Source of the DNA: Massilia aurea
GTDB lineage: Bacteria; Pseudomonadota; Gammaproteobacteria; Burkholderiales; Burkholderiaceae_D
Direction: 5' to 3'
NCBI RefSeq assembly: GCF_024753205.1
Contig: NZ_JANUGZ010000005.1
Location: 124,001-188,000, forward strand
Length of the DNA: 64,000 nt
The position numbers and the translations under genes were made by a program. The notes beneath the pieces were generated by a model, which searched no databases, was not told where the DNA came from, and saw only the letters and a list, made by a program, of their open reading frames with translations. Positions 53,619 to 62,654 of the stretch are shown here, piece after piece (the first letter of the stretch is position 1; every line of letters starts with the position of its first letter).

Positions 53619-53725
53619 GGGATGTCCGGTAATCGTTGATCGTCTAGGATTATCCACCATGTGGCGTGGACGTGCCAGGCAGGGCGCCTGAAATGGAAGT
53701 GGCGCCCATGAAAACCCGCTGCCGG

Positions 53726-53825
53726 GTAGGGTGGGCGGGTTTCCCGCCCACGCGTTCAACTCGCTTTCGCATGCCACAGAGCGAGATTGGTTTGAACGCG
53801 TGGACGGCATAGCCGTCCACCCTAC
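53726..53825. repeat. REPIN-like element with nested hairpins
   Basis: Two inverted 34-base arms (53726-53759 and 53792-53825) start GTAGGGTGG and end TTCAA, or the reverse. Each arm contains its own hairpin (GTGGGCGGG/CCCGCCCAC and GTGGACGG/CCGTCCAC). The flanks share GGCGCCCAT-RAAAA (53701-53714 and 53852-53865). A single related unit is at 11987-12021. Confidence 0.75.
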
Positions 53826-53860
53826 ATCGTAAGGTTCAAGCCCTTGCGTTCGGCGCCCAT

Positions 53861-53888
53861 AAAAAAACGGCTGCCGAAGCAGCCGTTT
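53861..53888 (-). terminator. Intrinsic terminator of rhlE
   Basis: On the minus strand: ACGGCTGC-TTCG-GCAGCCGT followed by seven T. It lies 20 bases after the helicase stop. Confidence 0.88.
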
Positions 53889-53907
53889 CTTGATTCACGC
53901 AGGAGGA

Positions 53908-55461
53908 TTACTCACCGAACGAACGACGCACGCCGTCCGCCGAACGTGGGTGGGCACCCTTGTAGCCGCCTTCGCGACGGGCCGGCTGGCCTTCACGCGG
54001 GGCGCTGAAACGGTTGCCGTCACGTGGCGCGCTTGGCGCACGTGGTGCGGCGCCTGGTGCACGGGCCGGGCCGGCTTCACGCGGACCGCGGTCAGCGTAA
54101 CGGCTTTCCGACGGGGCGCCACGGGCGCCGCTCGGTGCGCGGTCGGCATAGCCTTCACGCGCGCCGGATGGCTTCGAGAAACCGCGCGATGCCGGCTTGG
54201 CCGACGGGCTGCGGCCGTCGCCTGGCTTCCAGCCAGCACGGGCTGGTGCTGCAGCGCGCTTTGGCTCGAAACCTTCGACGACAGCGACCGGGATCGGCTG
54301 GCGCGTGAAACGCTCGATGCGGCGCACGTTCATGCTTTCGGCGTGGTTCACCAGCGAGACGGCGACACCGTTACGGCCTGCACGACCGGTACGGCCGATG
54401 CGGTGGACGTAGTCTTCCGGGAACTTCGGCAGGTCGTAGTTGACGACGTGCGTGATGCTTGGCACGTCGATGCCGCGCGCAGCGACGTCGGTCGCGACCA
54501 GCACCTTGATGCTGCCACGACGCATGCTGTCCAGCGTGCGGTTACGCGCGCCCTGGTGCATGTCGCCATGCAGTGCAGCAGCAGCGAAACCGGCAATGTT
54601 CAGGCGGTCGGCGATCGTATCGGCGTCACGCTTGGTGGCGGTGAAGACCACGGCCTGGTCCATCGATTCGTCGCGCAGCAGGTGGTCCAGCAGGCGATTC
54701 TTGTGCGACAGGTCGTCGACGAAGTGGACGCGCTGCGAGATGTTCTCGTGGCGGTTGGTCGCGCTGGCGATCTGGATCGTCATCGGATCGGTCGTGATGC
54801 GGCGCGCCATGTTGCCGACGACGCCATCCAGCGTGGCCGAGAACAGCATGGTTTGACGGGCCGACGGGGTCGCGGCAACGATTTTCTCGATGTCGTCGAT
54901 GAAACCCATGTCCAGCATGCGGTCAGCTTCGTCGAGCACGAGGATTTCGAGCTGCGAGAAATCGATCTTGCCCGATTCCATGTGGTCGATCAGGCGGCCT
55001 GGGGTAGCGACCAGGATTTCAGGATTCTTGGCCAGCAGTTGCATCTGTTTCGGGTACGGCATGCCGCCCAGGATCGAGACGCAGCGCAGGCGGCGCATGT
55101 GCGCCGTGTACTGTTCGGTTGCAGCCGAGACTTGCAGGGCCAGTTCGCGGGTCGGGGTCAGCACCAGCATTTTTGGCTGGGCAGCCTTGAAACGGACGCG
55201 CTCGCCTTTGGCGCGGGCAGCCTGTGCTTCTTGCGCAGCGGTCTTGCCGGCTGGCGTTTCTTCGGCGTTGGCCAGCTTGTTCAGTGCTGGCAGCATGAAG
55301 GCGGCAGTCTTGCCCGAACCGGTTTGCGACGAGACCAGCAGGTCGCGGCCGGCGATGGCGGCAGGAATGGCTTGCGCCTGGACTGGCGTAGGGGTGGTGT
55401 AACCGGTATCGGCAACAGCCTGGACGAGGGACGCGTGGAGGCCTAGGGCTTCAAAACTCAT
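53908..55461 (-). CDS. rhlE: DEAD-box RNA helicase RhlE
   Basis: A 517-residue ATP-dependent RNA helicase. Q-motif MSFEALGLHASLVQAVADTGYTTPTPVQAQAIP, motif I SQTGSGKTAAF, Ia PTRELALQV, II VLDEADRMLDMGF, III FSATLD, V TDVAARGIDVP and VI HRIGRTGRAG are all intact. The C-terminal 110 residues are a disordered tail rich in Arg, Gly, Pro and Ser (REGYADRAPSGARGAPSESRY), typical of RhlE RNA-binding tails. An insertion at about residues 65-90 (EETPAGKTAAQEAQAARAKGE) is hydrophilic. The upstream region suggests a long 5' UTR. Confidence 0.95.
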   Translation of the reverse strand: MSFEALGLHASLVQAVADTGYTTPTPVQAQAIPAAIAGRDLLVSSQTGSGKTAAFMLPALNKLANAEETPAGKTAAQEAQAARAKGERVRFKAAQPKMLVLTPTRELALQVSAATEQYTAHMRRLRCVSILGGMPYPKQMQLLAKNPEILVATPGRLIDHMESGKIDFSQLEILVLDEADRMLDMGFIDDIEKIVAATPSARQTMLFSATLDGVVGNMARRITTDPMTIQIASATNRHENISQRVHFVDDLSHKNRLLDHLLRDESMDQAVVFTATKRDADTIADRLNIAGFAAAALHGDMHQGARNRTLDSMRRGSIKVLVATDVAARGIDVPSITHVVNYDLPKFPEDYVHRIGRTGRAGRNGVAVSLVNHAESMNVRRIERFTRQPIPVAVVEGFEPKRAAAPARAGWKPGDGRSPSAKPASRGFSKPSGAREGYADRAPSGARGAPSESRYADRGPREAGPARAPGAAPRAPSAPRDGNRFSAPREGQPARREGGYKGAHPRSADGVRRSFGE

Positions 55462-55849
55462 GTGATCTGTACTTTCGGAATAAATCAAATACGCTCGCAC
55501 GGATGGCGCGAACGAAAAAATGCAACGCGAACCAACATACGAAATGACTCAGAATGAAAGAAATTTCGGCACAAAAGCTTTGCGCCGGGACGGTGTCTGA
55601 AAGCGACACACAGGGCGGGAGGGCTTTAGAAAGGCGCTCTAATGAGCTGCCTGGGGTTTGCGGTGCTGCTTGGATGACTGCCTTGCTGCTGCCTGATCTG
55701 AATGTATTCAGAGCAGGGCGCGATGTCGCAGTGCACAAACCGAACTATACAGGTTTTTCGGCCTTCGTGCACGGACCCTTTGAAAATCGTATAACTGTCT
55801 GCGTGCGAAACGACTGCCGGCACCCCCGTGGGGGGATGCCGGCGGGAGA
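55462..55849 (-). other. Long leader region of rhlE
   Basis: The 388 bases between rhlE and the transglycosylase gene show no credible gene. On the minus strand a TATAGT -10-like hexamer at 55749-55744 would give a transcript with about 275 bases before the rhlE start, which is plausible for a cold-inducible helicase. A GC hairpin with CCGGCA and TGCCGG arms lies at 55818-55844 beyond the transglycosylase stop. Confidence 0.4.
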
Positions 55850-57172
55850 TCAGCGCTGCTTGCGCTTGGACGACGTATTGCGGGAGATGCGCTTGCTGTC
55901 CTTGCTCACGCCAGCCTTGGTCTTGAAGCGGCTGGTGGCGCGCTTGACGATGCCGCGGTCGGCTTCGAACGCGACTACGGCGTTGTCGATGATGTTCTCG
56001 GCGATGTCGCCATGGCTCGAGGTCGAGATTTTCGGCACCAGGATCGTCGAGCCCACTTTCAGGAGCGACTGCGCCGGGATGTTATTGGCCTGGCGGATGA
56101 CTTCCGGCGTGGTGCCGAATTTGGAGGCCAGCGAAGCAATGCTCACGCGCGCGCCAGTGATCTTGTGCGTGGTCCAGGTGGACAGCGCCTGGCCCCATTG
56201 CGCGAGGTTCAGGTGGAATTTCTCGGCGTTTTCTTTCGGCAGCAGGATCTGGGTCTGGGCGCCGCCGATGATGACCGGCTTCTTGAACTGCGGATTGAGC
56301 GCCTTGAATTCGTCGAGCGACATTTCGGCCAGCTGGGCTGCGACTGCCAGATCGATGTCACTGGTCTTGTCGACCGTGGTGAAGTAGGGCTGGTTGTCGA
56401 TGGCTGGCAGCACGACGCCATAGTTGCCCGGATTGGCGATCACGTTTTTGACCGCCTGCAGCTTTGGCACGTAGTTGCGCGTTTCGGCCGGCATCAGGTC
56501 GGCCAGGCTTTCGAAATCGGTCGGCTTGCCTTCGGCCTGGTTTTTCTTGATGGCGCGCTGGACATTGCCTTCGCCCCAGTTATACGCAGCCAGAGCCAGC
56601 GGCCAGTCGCCAAACATCGTGTACAGGCGCTGCAGATAGCTCAGCGCTGCATCGGTGGAGGCCACGACGCCGCGCCGCTCGTCCTTGAACATGTTCTGCT
56701 TGAGGTCGAAATCCTTGCCCGTGCCCGGCACGAACTGCCACAGGCCCGCGGCGTTGGCGCTCGACATGGCTTGTGGGTTGAAAGCCGATTCGATCACCGG
56801 CAGCAGTGCCAGCTCGGTCGGCATGCCGCGCTTTTCGAGCTCGGACACCACGTGGTACAGATAAGGGGAAGCGCGGCCGGAAATGCGGGACAGCGTGGCG
56901 GGATGATTGGCGTAGGCCTGGGTATGACGGGTGACGAGCGCGTTGTTCAGATCGGGAATCGCGTAGCCGCTGCGGATACGGCCCCAGACGTCGGTTTCGC
57001 GGTATTCATCGAGTTTGGTCTGGACTTGCGAGGGTGCTGCGGTAGTGCGGCTGCCGACTGCGGCAGACTGGACTGTGGGCAGCGAGGCTGCGTCCATGGC
57101 GAAACTGAGGGGTGACGCGGCCAGGAAGGCCAATGCAGCCAGTGCGAAGGTAGGACGTTTCGTGTTGTGCAT
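55850..57172 (-). CDS. MltD-like lytic transglycosylase with LysM region
   Basis: A 440-residue exported enzyme with signal peptide MHNTKRPTFALAALAFLAASPLSFA. The SLT domain has catalytic Glu in LLPVIESAFNPQAMSSANAAGLWQFVPGTGKDFDL, then YNWGEGNVQRAI. A linker and one LysM-type repeat follow (HKITGARVSIASLASKFGTTPEVIRQANN, then LLKVGSTILVP). The C-terminus is strongly basic (SRFKTKAGVSKDSKRISRNTSSKRKQR). It cleaves the glycan strand to give 1,6-anhydro ends. The family normally carries two or more LysM units; here one is clear. Confidence 0.92.
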   Translation of the reverse strand: MHNTKRPTFALAALAFLAASPLSFAMDAASLPTVQSAAVGSRTTAAPSQVQTKLDEYRETDVWGRIRSGYAIPDLNNALVTRHTQAYANHPATLSRISGRASPYLYHVVSELEKRGMPTELALLPVIESAFNPQAMSSANAAGLWQFVPGTGKDFDLKQNMFKDERRGVVASTDAALSYLQRLYTMFGDWPLALAAYNWGEGNVQRAIKKNQAEGKPTDFESLADLMPAETRNYVPKLQAVKNVIANPGNYGVVLPAIDNQPYFTTVDKTSDIDLAVAAQLAEMSLDEFKALNPQFKKPVIIGGAQTQILLPKENAEKFHLNLAQWGQALSTWTTHKITGARVSIASLASKFGTTPEVIRQANNIPAQSLLKVGSTILVPKISTSSHGDIAENIIDNAVVAFEADRGIVKRATSRFKTKAGVSKDSKRISRNTSSKRKQR

Positions 57173-57517
57173 AGCTTTCCAGTGTTGCGTTCAGGAACGA
57201 ACGGACCGAGGACAAGGAGGCATAGTACGTAGGGATTGTCGAGCGCGTCAAGATGTATGACGCCTTCGTTACAATAAAAATGCCCTCTAGAATCGCGTAC
57301 GTTGACATCATGAAAACAGAAGATGCCATCAGGATCATCGAAATTAATGAACCGTCGGTATTTTTGGTCAGCAACGCCGGAATTTGGCGGCGCCATCCAC
57401 TCCGCATATGACCGCATCGGGCCAACCTTACCCCCGGGGCGGGGCCGATCTATGAGCACACGCAAAGAGTGCGTACAATCCGGCTTTTGCAGTCTGCATT
57501 GCTATTGAAAGTCTTCT
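57173..57517. other. Intergenic region between transglycosylase and DUF1415 genes
   Basis: 345 bases with divergent promoters expected. TACAAT at 57471-57476 is a candidate -10 for the DUF1415 gene. A 33-codon frame from 57311 (starting MKTEDAIRIIEINEPSVFLV) has no ribosome site and is not called. No repeat seen. Confidence 0.45.
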
Positions 57518-58084
57518 ATGAGCACTCCCAACCTCAACGCTGACGATGATGCCATCATCGGCGCGACCCGCAACTGGCTCGAACGCGCGGTGATCGGCCT
57601 GAATCTGTGCCCGTTTGCCAAGGCCGTGTACGTCAAGGAGCAGGTGCGCTATGTCGTTGCCACCGCGACCACGCCCGAGCAATTGCTTGAAACCTTAATG
57701 GACGAGCTGCAGCATCTCTCCGACACCGACTCCGCCAAGATCGACACCACGCTGATCATTCATCCGTTCGTGCTGGGCGATTTCGAGGATTACAACGAGT
57801 TCCTGGACGTGGCCGATGCCGCGCTCGAGGACATGCAGCTGGACGGTGAGCTGCAGGTCGCCAGCTTCCATCCCTTATATCAGTTCGCCGACACCGACAT
57901 CAACGATATCTCGAATTACACGAACCGCGCGCCATACCCGATCCTGCACTTGCTGCGCGAAGAGAGCATCGAGCGTGCCGTGGCAGCCTTCCCACAGGCG
58001 GAAGAGATCTTCGAAAAGAATATCGAGACGATGCAACAGCTTGGACACGACGGTTGGGACAAGCTCCATGTCGGACCAGCGTGA
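57518..58084 (+). CDS. DUF1415 family protein
   Basis: A 188-residue protein of the DUF1415 family. It contains TRNWLERAVIGLNLCPFAKAV, with a conserved CPFA, then TTLIIHPFVLGDFEDYNEFLDVAD and ASFHPLYQFADTDINDISNYTNRAPYPILHLLREESIERAV. The conserved Cys, His and Asp residues hint at an enzyme, but no activity is known to me. It overlaps the DUF1289 gene by 17 bases in a different frame. Confidence 0.92.
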   Translation: MSTPNLNADDDAIIGATRNWLERAVIGLNLCPFAKAVYVKEQVRYVVATATTPEQLLETLMDELQHLSDTDSAKIDTTLIIHPFVLGDFEDYNEFLDVADAALEDMQLDGELQVASFHPLYQFADTDINDISNYTNRAPYPILHLLREESIERAVAAFPQAEEIFEKNIETMQQLGHDGWDKLHVGPA

Positions 58085-58304
58085 AGCAGGCGGGGCCAGC
58101 CCCGCACCAGTAACTCCTGGCACCCCGGCCGGCCGGCCGGACACGCCGTGCGTGGCGGTATGCTCGACCACGTTCGACGAAGTCTGCCGCGGCTGTGGCC
58201 GCACTGTGGCCGAGGTGGCTCACTGGGTGTCGATGAGCGCCGACGCCAAGGAGCTCGTCTGGCAGCGCATTCTGGCGCAGGGTTACCCGCGCCGGAACAA
58301 GTAA
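58068..58304 (+). CDS. DUF1289 family protein
   Basis: A 78-residue protein. DTPCVAVCSTTFDEVCRGCGRTVAEVAHWVSMSADAKELVWQRI is the DUF1289 core with four conserved cysteines (CxxxC, CxxC), which may bind a metal or cluster. A disordered Pro/Gly-rich N-terminus precedes it. The start overlaps the DUF1415 gene, so the two are translationally linked. Confidence 0.9.
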   Translation: MSDQREAGGASPAPVTPGTPAGRPDTPCVAVCSTTFDEVCRGCGRTVAEVAHWVSMSADAKELVWQRILAQGYPRRNK

Positions 58305-58322
58305 CCGCGGCCTGTCGCTTAT

Positions 58323-58832
58323 TTAATAGCTGCCGATAAAGTCGCGCTTGCCGATCGGCACGCCGTTATGGCGCAGGATCGCGTATGCGGTCGTCACATG
58401 GAAGCAGAACTGCGGCATCGCGAAGTGGGTCAGGTAGACCGCGCCGGTGTCGAAATGGCGTGCGCGTTCGCCGCTGCCATGGGTGATCGGGCGGGTTGCA
58501 CCGGCGTCGATGTCCGCTTGCTCCAGGCTGTCCAGGAAGCCGACGGTACGCGTGATGCGCTGCTGCAGTTCGGTGAAGGTGCGCTCGCCATCTTCATAGC
58601 GCGGCGATTCGATGCCGGCCAGGCGCGCCCCGGCGCCCTTGGCGAAATCCGTGGCGAGCTGGATCTGGCGCGCCAGCGGGAACATGTCGGGAAACAGCCG
58701 GGCCTGTAACAGGGCATCCGGTTCGATGCGCCGCTCCAGCGCATGGGCCTCGGCTTTTTCGAGCACGCCGGCCAGGGCGTCGAGCAATTGGCGAAACACC
58801 GGCACCGAAGCGGCGTACAGGGAATGACTCAT
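58323..58832 (-). CDS. DUF1993 (DinB-like fold) protein
   Basis: A 169-residue protein with the DUF1993 pattern: MSHSLYAASVPVFRQLLDALAGVLEKAEAHA, LFPDMFPLARQIQLATDFAKGAGARLAG, and the C-terminal YLTHFAMPQFCFHVTTAYAILRHNGVPIGKRDFIG. It is related to the DinB/YfiT four-helix bundle group with metal-binding histidines. GAGGAG fixes the start; the longer frame to 58862 is not needed. Confidence 0.92.
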   Translation of the reverse strand: MSHSLYAASVPVFRQLLDALAGVLEKAEAHALERRIEPDALLQARLFPDMFPLARQIQLATDFAKGAGARLAGIESPRYEDGERTFTELQQRITRTVGFLDSLEQADIDAGATRPITHGSGERARHFDTGAVYLTHFAMPQFCFHVTTAYAILRHNGVPIGKRDFIGSY

Positions 58833-59002
58833 CAGATTCTCCTCGATTAGAAACGCGTTCATGACAATCCATCATAGCAAGTCTGGTCGCGCGTTGCCGA
58901 CGGTTGGTTATGCGCCGTTAGCTAGTGACGCTTAGCAAGCGACGGCGCATAATCGCGTTTTTACATCAAATCAGTAAAACCAGCGCCAGCGGTGCCAACT
59001 CC

Positions 59003-62000
59003 ATGTCCACATCGTCATCCGCCACTCCCACCATCCTGTCGCGCCTGGGCAGCCTGTATGGCCGCTCGCTGTACCGCGCCTTGCTGCTGGTGGTGTTCGT
59101 CGGGCTGGCGGGGCCGGCGGCCGTGGGCAGCTATCTTCTGATCGGGGTGCAGGAGCGCGCTGCGGTGGCCGCGGCGCTTGACGAATCCCTCCAGCGCCAT
59201 GCAGAGATCCTTGCGCTCGGCGTGCAGGAGCCGCTCTGGAATCTCGACCCGGAAACGGCGCGGCCGCTGCTCGATGCGATATTGCGCGACCCGGCCGTCG
59301 TCATGGTCGAGGTCCGTGGTCCGGAAGGCGTGGTCGCGCTGCGGGCGCGCTCGCCCACGCGTCCGCTGGGTCGGGTGTTCAGCGCCGAACGGCCGGTCGT
59401 GATGCGCGGCGAAACGATCGGCACCGTGCGCCTCGAAATGGACGACTACCGCAGCCAGCAGGAGTTGCGCAGGAAGCAGCGCAACTATGCGCTGGTTGTC
59501 GCGGGGCAGGTGGCGGTTTCGCTGTTGCTGATTGCGCTGCTGCTGCGCCGCCGCCTGCTCTCGCCACTGCGCCGCCTGATGGGGTTTTCCGACCGGCTGG
59601 CGCGCGCCGACTTCGATACGCCGCTGGCCTTATCGGCGGCCGACGAGCTGGGGCGCCTGGGCCGGCAGATGGAGCATATGCGCCTGGCCATCCGCGATCT
59701 GTTCGCCGATATCGCGCGGCGTGAAGAGCAATTTCGCAGCATCGTGAATCAGGTTCCCGGCGCCGTGTTTCGCGTGCGCGCGGGCGGGGCCATCGAATTC
59801 GTGAGTGATGCGATCGAAGACATCACCGGCCACTCGGCAGAGCATCTGATGCGCGCCACGACCGACGACTGGAGCGATATCGTGCATCCGGAAGACCGGC
59901 GCCGCTACAGCCACACGGTGCGCCACGCCGCGCGCGTTGGCGACGCCTATCAGCTGGAATACCGGATCATCGATGCCCACGGCGTGGAGCGCTGGGTGCA
60001 GGAAAGCGGCCAGCCTCAGGGATTAGCGGGCGTGGCCGCGCTGGACGGCGCAGTGCGGATCGATGGCATCATCTCGGATATCAGCGAGCGCAAACACAAC
60101 GAGATGCGCATCGAAGCGCTGCTCACAGAGCAGGGCGCGATCCTAGACAACGTGATGTTCGGCGTGCTGTTCGTGCGCCAGCGCCGCATCGTCTCGAGCA
60201 ACCGGCGCGGCGAAACGCTGTTCGGCTATGACGAGGGCCAGATGGTCGGCCAGTCGACCGAGATCCTGTACCCCACGCGGGAGGATTACGAGCAGACCGC
60301 CATGACGCAATACCCGCTGCTGGCGCGGCGCATGGACCTGGGCGAGGAACACCAGCTGCGCCATCGCGACGGCAGCCTGTTCTGGTGCCTGGTGAGCGGC
60401 TCGGCGCTCGACCCGGCGTACCCGGACGAAGGCAGCATCTGGGTGTTCGCCGACATCACCGAGCGCAAGCTGGCCGAAGAAAAGCTGCGCCTGTCGGCCA
60501 CGGTGCTTGAGCACATCGCCGATGGCGTGATGGTGCTGGACGTGTCGGGCCGGATCGTCGCCATCAACCCGGCCTTCACCGGCATCACCGGCTACAGCGA
60601 AGAAGAGGCGGTGGGGCGCGAGTCGAGCATGATGCGTGGGCGGCTCCAGGACGACGCCTTCTATCACAAGCTGTGGCGCGAGCTGGACGAGACGGGCTTC
60701 TGGCGCGGCGAGATCTGGGACACGCGCCGGGATGGCGAAGCGTATCTGGAGTCACTGACCGTCACGGCAGTGCGGGGCGACGCCGGCGCGATCACGCATT
60801 ATGTGTCGGTCTTCAGTGACATCACGCGCGCGCGCGAATCGCAGAACCAGCTCGATCACCTGGCGCACCACGATCCCCTGACCGCGCTGCCCAACCGCCT
60901 GCTGTACCACGATCGCCTGCGCCACGCGATGACGCGCGCGCAGCGTGACGGCCAGCAGCTTGCGGTGCTGTTTATCGACCTCGATCGCTTCAAGAACGTC
61001 AACGACACGCTGGGGCACCACGTCGGCGACGAGCTGCTCAAGCAGGCCGCCTTCGCGCTGGCCCGCTGTCTGCGCGAAGGCGACACGCTCGCGCGTCTGG
61101 GCGGCGACGAATTCATCGTGCTGCTCGAGGATATCGGCGGCGTCGCCGGCGCGACCCGCGTGGCGGCCAAGCTGATCGCGATGTTCGAGCAGCCGTTCAT
61201 GGTGTCCGGCTACGAGCTGTTCGTCACCGGCAGCGTGGGCATCAGCCTGTATCCGCAGGACGCGCAGGACATGCACATGTTGATCCGCAACGCCGACGTG
61301 GCGATGTACCAGGCCAAGGCGCGTGGGCGCAACGGCTACCAGTTCTATGCGGAGTCGATGAGTGGCGACGGCGTCGAGCGCCTGCGCATGGAAGGCCTGC
61401 TGCGCCGCGCGATCGACAAAAACGAGATCTATCTGGCGTATCAGCCGCAGGTCGAAATGGACACCGGCCGCTTGACGGGCGTGGAAGCGCTGGTGCGCTG
61501 GCACAGTGCCGAGTTGGGCCAGATCGGCCCGTGTCAATTCATCCCGCTGGCCGAAGAAACCGGCTTTATCGGCCAGCTTGGCCAGTGGGTGCTGCAGGAG
61601 GCCTGCCGCCAGATGGTCGCGTGGGAAGCGCAGGGCTTGCGCATGCCGAAGATCGCCGTGAACCTGTCGGTGCGCCAGTTCGAGCGCGGCGGCATGGCGG
61701 CGATCGTGACCGAGGTGCTGGAATCGACCGGCCTGGCGCCGCATCGCCTGCAGCTGGAAGTGACCGAGTCGATCATCATGAATACGGGCGACGCGCTGCA
61801 GTACGTGAAGGATCTGCACGCGATCGGCGTGGGGCTGGCGATCGACGACTTCGGCACCGGGTATTCATCGCTGGCATACCTGAAGCAGTTGCCGGTGCAG
61901 ACGCTCAAAATCGACCGCAGCTTCATCAAGGATATCTCGCAGGGTCCGGACGACGAGGCCATTGCGGTGGCCATCATCCAGCTTGGCAAGAGCATGAACC

Positions 62001-62143
62001 TGTCGGTGATTGCTGAAGGTGTCGAGCGCGCGGATCAGGCGGCGTTCTTGCTGCGCCATGGGTGCAATCTGGCGCAGGGGTATTTGTATGGGAAGCCGGT
62101 GGCGGCGGGTGAGATTCTGGCGCGCTGGGGTGGGCAGGCTTAG
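59003..62143 (+). CDS. HAMP-PAS-PAS-PAS-GGDEF-EAL cyclic-di-GMP protein
   Basis: A 1046-residue inner-membrane protein. Membrane segments lie near residues 28-50 and 165-185 with a periplasmic sensor between them (LQRHAEILALGVQEPLWNLDPETARPLL). A HAMP region follows (LRRRLLSPLRRLMGFSDRLARADFD), then three PAS domains (about 250-380, 385-510, 515-640), each with a PAC end. GGDEF (intact, about residue 700) and EAL (intact EALVRW about 827; DDFGTGYSS; KIDRSFI) complete it. Both catalytic domains look competent, so it may make and degrade c-di-GMP. The frame is open to 58925; the start MSTSSSATPTIL is preferred. Confidence 0.93.
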   Translation: MSTSSSATPTILSRLGSLYGRSLYRALLLVVFVGLAGPAAVGSYLLIGVQERAAVAAALDESLQRHAEILALGVQEPLWNLDPETARPLLDAILRDPAVVMVEVRGPEGVVALRARSPTRPLGRVFSAERPVVMRGETIGTVRLEMDDYRSQQELRRKQRNYALVVAGQVAVSLLLIALLLRRRLLSPLRRLMGFSDRLARADFDTPLALSAADELGRLGRQMEHMRLAIRDLFADIARREEQFRSIVNQVPGAVFRVRAGGAIEFVSDAIEDITGHSAEHLMRATTDDWSDIVHPEDRRRYSHTVRHAARVGDAYQLEYRIIDAHGVERWVQESGQPQGLAGVAALDGAVRIDGIISDISERKHNEMRIEALLTEQGAILDNVMFGVLFVRQRRIVSSNRRGETLFGYDEGQMVGQSTEILYPTREDYEQTAMTQYPLLARRMDLGEEHQLRHRDGSLFWCLVSGSALDPAYPDEGSIWVFADITERKLAEEKLRLSATVLEHIADGVMVLDVSGRIVAINPAFTGITGYSEEEAVGRESSMMRGRLQDDAFYHKLWRELDETGFWRGEIWDTRRDGEAYLESLTVTAVRGDAGAITHYVSVFSDITRARESQNQLDHLAHHDPLTALPNRLLYHDRLRHAMTRAQRDGQQLAVLFIDLDRFKNVNDTLGHHVGDELLKQAAFALARCLREGDTLARLGGDEFIVLLEDIGGVAGATRVAAKLIAMFEQPFMVSGYELFVTGSVGISLYPQDAQDMHMLIRNADVAMYQAKARGRNGYQFYAESMSGDGVERLRMEGLLRRAIDKNEIYLAYQPQVEMDTGRLTGVEALVRWHSAELGQIGPCQFIPLAEETGFIGQLGQWVLQEACRQMVAWEAQGLRMPKIAVNLSVRQFERGGMAAIVTEVLESTGLAPHRLQLEVTESIIMNTGDALQYVKDLHAIGVGLAIDDFGTGYSSLAYLKQLPVQTLKIDRSFIKDISQGPDDEAIAVAIIQLGKSMNLSVIAEGVERADQAAFLLRHGCNLAQGYLYGKPVAAGEILARWGGQA

Positions 62144-62574
62144 TCCGCGCCGCCCAGCAGCAGCCGCAGATTGCAGTCGCGCTGCCATTCGCGGCGCTCG
62201 TCGCTCGATTGGGCCAGGCGCGCCAGTTCGGCCGGGGTGATCTCGGCCTGGGCCTGGATCAGGCGATCGGCCACGCCGCCATCGGGCACCATCGTGCCGA
62301 AGAACGCCACGGTGTCGCCGCGCTGCAGCAGCAGCGTCGGGAAGTTGTCGACATCGAGGTCGCCGACCAGGGCGGCCTGGTCTTCGATGTCGATCCAGAT
62401 GAAGTGCTTGTCCGGGTGACGCGCGGCCAGGCTCTCGAACGTGGCGCGGTAGGTCGCGCAGGTGCCGCACCAGGCGGCGCACAGGCAGGCGACCGTCCAG
62501 GCGTCATCGTGGACGGCGGCGACAGCGGCGTCGAGGGTCGAAGAATCGAGGGTCAGGCTATGCATGGAGCGCAT
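62140..62574 (-). CDS. Thioredoxin-family protein
   Basis: A 144-residue cytosolic protein with the active site AAWCGTC in the thioredoxin fold (TVACLCAAWCGTCATYRATFESLA), then FIWIDIEDQAALVGDLDVDNFPTLLLQRGD with the cis-Pro after Phe. The WCGTC motif differs from WCGPC. It ends over the stop of the GGDEF-EAL gene (four-base overlap). The start could be the second Met (62565). Function is probably disulfide reduction of a specific partner. Confidence 0.88.
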   Translation of the reverse strand: MRSMHSLTLDSSTLDAAVAAVHDDAWTVACLCAAWCGTCATYRATFESLAARHPDKHFIWIDIEDQAALVGDLDVDNFPTLLLQRGDTVAFFGTMVPDGGVADRLIQAQAEITPAELARLAQSSDERREWQRDCNLRLLLGGAD

Positions 62575-62654
62575 TTTACTCCGTGTTGCGCTGCAATGTG
62601 GCGGGGAAGGCCGAGCGGCATGGATGGCGCCCGGCCAAGCGGTTAAAATACGGG

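Noticed and set aside
57311..57412. 33-codon frame MKTEDAIRIIEINEPSVFLV and onward
   Set aside because: No ribosome site and no recognisable feature. It could be a remnant but cannot be supported.
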